Assembly (NCBI GenBank): GCA_903904815.1
Contig: CAIVDU010000071.1
Span: 144,673 to 208,672, forward strand
Length of the DNA stretch: 64,000 nt
Reading direction: 5' to 3'
Source of the DNA: an uncultured Armatimonadota bacterium
Lineage (GTDB): Bacteria > Armatimonadota > Fimbriimonadia > Fimbriimonadales > Fimbriimonadaceae
Under the pieces are notes generated by a model. That model saw only the letters and a program-made list of their open reading frames with translations. It was not told the DNA's origin and searched no databases. Positions 62,228 to 64,000 of the stretch are shown here, in pieces. The position numbers were made by a program, and so were the translations under genes. Numbering within the stretch: the stretch's first letter is position 1; each line of letters opens with the position of its first letter.

Positions 62228-62241
62228 GTGGAGGCCTCCAC
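62228..62241 (+). promoter_or_regulatory. 14-bp palindrome covering the pyrF ribosome-binding site
   Basis: GTGGAGGCCTCCAC is a perfect palindrome containing the GGAGG that serves TTG 62243. In mRNA the two halves could pair and hide the site, or the DNA could be an operator. Confidence 0.5.
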
Positions 62242-62242
62242 C

Positions 62243-62944
62243 TTGAATCGACAGATTATCTGCGCCCTCGATACACCCGACCTCAATGAAGCTATCGGTG
62301 TCACTCGCCGACTATCCCCCTATGTCGGAGCGTTCAAAATTGGCCACGCTCTCACACTCGCTCACGGCCTAGGCGTGCTTGATACGCTGCGCGACGCCGG
62401 CGCTTCCCGAATCTTCCTGGACCTGAAATTTCACGATATCCCTAACTCGGTTGCCATCGCCGTCGCGGAAGCGGCCCGCCGGGGCGTCTGGATGATGACG
62501 CTCCACATTAGCGGCGGCCCCGCAATGCTGAGCGCCGCCGTAGAAGCGGTGAGTGAGTATTCCGAAAATGAACGCCCACTTTTGGTAGGTGTATCTGTTC
62601 TTACGTCGCTCGACGAGGCCACCCTGACCGAGACCCTCGCGGTCTCTCGATCGCTTGAAGATCAGATGGTCAGCCTTAGCAAGCTTGCGATGCAGTGTGA
62701 ACTCGACGGAGTCGTTTGCTCCGCCCATGAGATCAAACCGCTCCGGGCCGCGATTGGACCACGAGGGGTTATCGTCACCCCAGGAATTCGCATCGCGGCG
62801 GGAGATCACCACGATCAGAAAAGGGTGGGAGACGCCAACCAGGCTCTTGCCGATGGCGCCGACTATCTGGTGATTGGCCGAGCTTTAACCGGGGTTTCAG
62901 ACCCGGTTGCCACCCTTGCCGGACTCGGACTCGTCCACGCTTGA
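62243..62944 (+). CDS. pyrF: Orotidine 5'-phosphate decarboxylase
   Basis: 233 residues. It decarboxylates OMP to UMP, the last step of pyrimidine synthesis. Seen: RQIICALDTPDLNEA, FKIGHALTLAHG, the catalytic D-x-K-x-x-D in IFLDLKFHDIPNS, DGVVCSAHEI, GVIVTPGIR and YLVIGRALTGVSDPV. TTG 62243 fits the usual N-terminus and has GGAGG 8 nt upstream; the open frame from GTG 62183 would add 20 atypical residues. It overlaps mutY by 4 nt. Confidence 0.94.
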   Translation: MNRQIICALDTPDLNEAIGVTRRLSPYVGAFKIGHALTLAHGLGVLDTLRDAGASRIFLDLKFHDIPNSVAIAVAEAARRGVWMMTLHISGGPAMLSAAVEAVSEYSENERPLLVGVSVLTSLDEATLTETLAVSRSLEDQMVSLSKLAMQCELDGVVCSAHEIKPLRAAIGPRGVIVTPGIRIAAGDHHDQKRVGDANQALADGADYLVIGRALTGVSDPVATLAGLGLVHA

Positions 62945-64000
62945 ACTGGGAAGACTCACTTCTCCAGTGGTACGACGCCCACCGACGGGACTTGCCGTGG
63001 CGTCGTACCTCTGACCCTTACGCGATCTGGGTGAGCGAAATCATGCTCCAACAGACTCAGGTCGCGACGGTGATTCCGTATTGGCAGCGGTGGCTTGAGC
63101 GCTTCCCCACAGTCGAGGCCCTGGCCTCCGCCGACGAACAAGACGTCTTGTCGATCTGGCAAGGGTTAGGCTACTACCGCCGATGCCGTCTTCTCCAACA
63201 GGGCGCGAGGTTTGTGTCGGTACAAGGCGTTCCGAAGACCGTCGACGAGTGGCGACAAGTCCCCGGAGTCGGCGCGTACACCGCCGGCGCGATTGCAAGC
63301 ATTGCCCAAGGCACGGTCGCTCCTTTGGTCGACGGAAACGTCGAGCGTGTCTATTCCCGATTGTCCGGTGACGCCGCCACTGGGCCTGCTCTAAACCGGA
63401 ACGCCTGGGATTGGGCCTCGCGCAACGTACATCAAGCGAGGCCTGGGGCCTGGAACCAGGCCCTGATGGAACTGGGCGCGACGATTTGCACCCCGACTCG
63501 TCCCGCCTGCAACCGCTGTCCGGTGGCTTCTGGATGCCTAGCGCGGCGGGAGGGCCGAACCGAGGAGCTTCCAACGAAGGTCGCGAAAGCGAAGCCAGTG
63601 GGCTTGCAGCACGTCGTCTGGATTCCCGTCTTTGAGCGGATGGTAGGCGTCCGGCAGATTCCCATGGGCTCGTGGTGGGAGGGCATGTGGGAATTCCCAC
63701 GCGTCGAGCTAACGCCACGCCCAACCGGCCGAAGAGGCGCCTCATATAGCGAACCTAGCCACTCACCTCAGGTGGGTGAGGAGAATGCCGAACTGCGTCG
63801 AATCGTCGGTGATGGCTGGCTGCAGTACGTCGGAGACCTGAAGCACACCGTCACCAATCACCGAATCACGATCGAAGTTCATCTGGTGCGCTGTGAGGCT
63901 CGGTCGCCGGAGTTGGAGTGGAAAGATTTGAGAGAGCTTCAGGAGTTGCCGATGCCTGCTCCTCAGCGTAAAGCGCTACAGATAAGCTCAGCTTTGATCG
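62941..64000 (+). CDS. mutY: A/G-specific adenine glycosylase, truncated by the right edge
   Basis: The frame is open from TTG 62941 to base 64000 (353 codons). MutY removes adenine opposite 8-oxoguanine. Seen: RRDLPWRRTSDPYAIWVSEIMLQQTQ, the helix-hairpin-helix VPGVGAYTAGAI followed by the catalytic Asp in PLVDGNVERV, and the iron-sulfur cysteines C-x6-C-x2-C-x5-C in TICTPTRPACNRCPVASGC. The C-terminal part has the NUDIX-like recognition domain (HVVWIPVFERMVGVRQIP, LKHTVTNHRITIEVH). The end of the gene lies outside the window. Coupled to pyrF through TTGA. Confidence 0.94.
   Translation, partial: MNWEDSLLQWYDAHRRDLPWRRTSDPYAIWVSEIMLQQTQVATVIPYWQRWLERFPTVEALASADEQDVLSIWQGLGYYRRCRLLQQGARFVSVQGVPKTVDEWRQVPGVGAYTAGAIASIAQGTVAPLVDGNVERVYSRLSGDAATGPALNRNAWDWASRNVHQARPGAWNQALMELGATICTPTRPACNRCPVASGCLARREGRTEELPTKVAKAKPVGLQHVVWIPVFERMVGVRQIPMGSWWEGMWEFPRVELTPRPTGRRGASYSEPSHSPQVGEENAELRRIVGDGWLQYVGDLKHTVTNHRITIEVHLVRCEARSPELEWKDLRELQELPMPAPQRKALQISSALI

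Overview
The window reads as a chromosomal segment of a GC-rich (roughly 58-60%) diderm-type bacterium. I infer Armatimonadota, close to Fimbriimonadia. The clues are a DUF1559 prepilin of the type abundant in that phylum and in Planctomycetes, a complete dcw cluster with a meso-DAP-type MurE, a flagellar basal-body operon, and a chaperone-usher-like fimbrial locus. No rRNA, tRNA, CRISPR array, IS element or origin was recognised. Gene order looks native rather than mobile.

Layout. (1) 1-13,600, minus strand: division and cell-wall (dcw) cluster mraZ-rsmH-ftsL-ftsI-murE-murF-mraY-murD-ftsW-murG-murC/ddl. MurC and Ddl share one open frame that leaves the window. A sigma70-like promoter with three TGGGA boxes and a distal array of six TGGGN boxes lie upstream of mraZ. 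(2) 13,588-21,300: ABC exporter, a MetH with only two domains, a small DUF3592-like membrane protein, a double-FKBP isomerase, ribosomal protein S20, and an unknown multi-winged-helix protein. (3) 21,500-27,510: DUF1559 prepilin, GT2 glycosyltransferase, then pilin (DUF4402-like), PapD-like chaperone and usher. (4) 27,490-36,750: housekeeping and accessory enzymes: SRPBCC protein, dGTPase-like HD hydrolase, class-C beta-lactamase-like hydrolase, GH65-like lipoprotein, NodB-type deacetylase, LarA-like racemase, HAD phosphatase. (5) 36,800-46,540: polysaccharide cluster with one divergent GT4, three tandem paralogous GT4 genes, GT2, GDP-mannose 4,6-dehydratase, a capsule-type transferase and an aldo/keto reductase-like protein. 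(6) 46,600-52,860: flavin amine oxidase, YtcJ-like amidohydrolase and two linked TPR proteins. (7) 53,050-54,132: gcvT. (8) 54,674-62,139: flagellar operon flgB-flgC-fliE-fliF-fliG-fliH-fliI-fliJ, then a lytic transglycosylase and a MotE-like protein. pyrF and mutY (cut by the right edge) follow.

Window-wide patterns. Many genes inside operons overlap by 4 nt (ATGA, GTGA, TTGA), and UUG starts are frequent. About ten genes at the head of transcription units have a -10-like hexamer 6-7 nt before the start codon and no Shine-Dalgarno sequence, which suggests leaderless mRNAs. A ~190-bp intergenic element occurs twice (33,763 and 54,213) with blocks of near-identity and may be a structured RNA or a small repeat. 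The murein genes assemble UDP-MurNAc-pentapeptide (MurC-F, Ddl), lipid I and II (MraY, MurG) and septal murein (FtsW, FtsI). The flagellar genes build the MS ring, switch, export ATPase and proximal rod.
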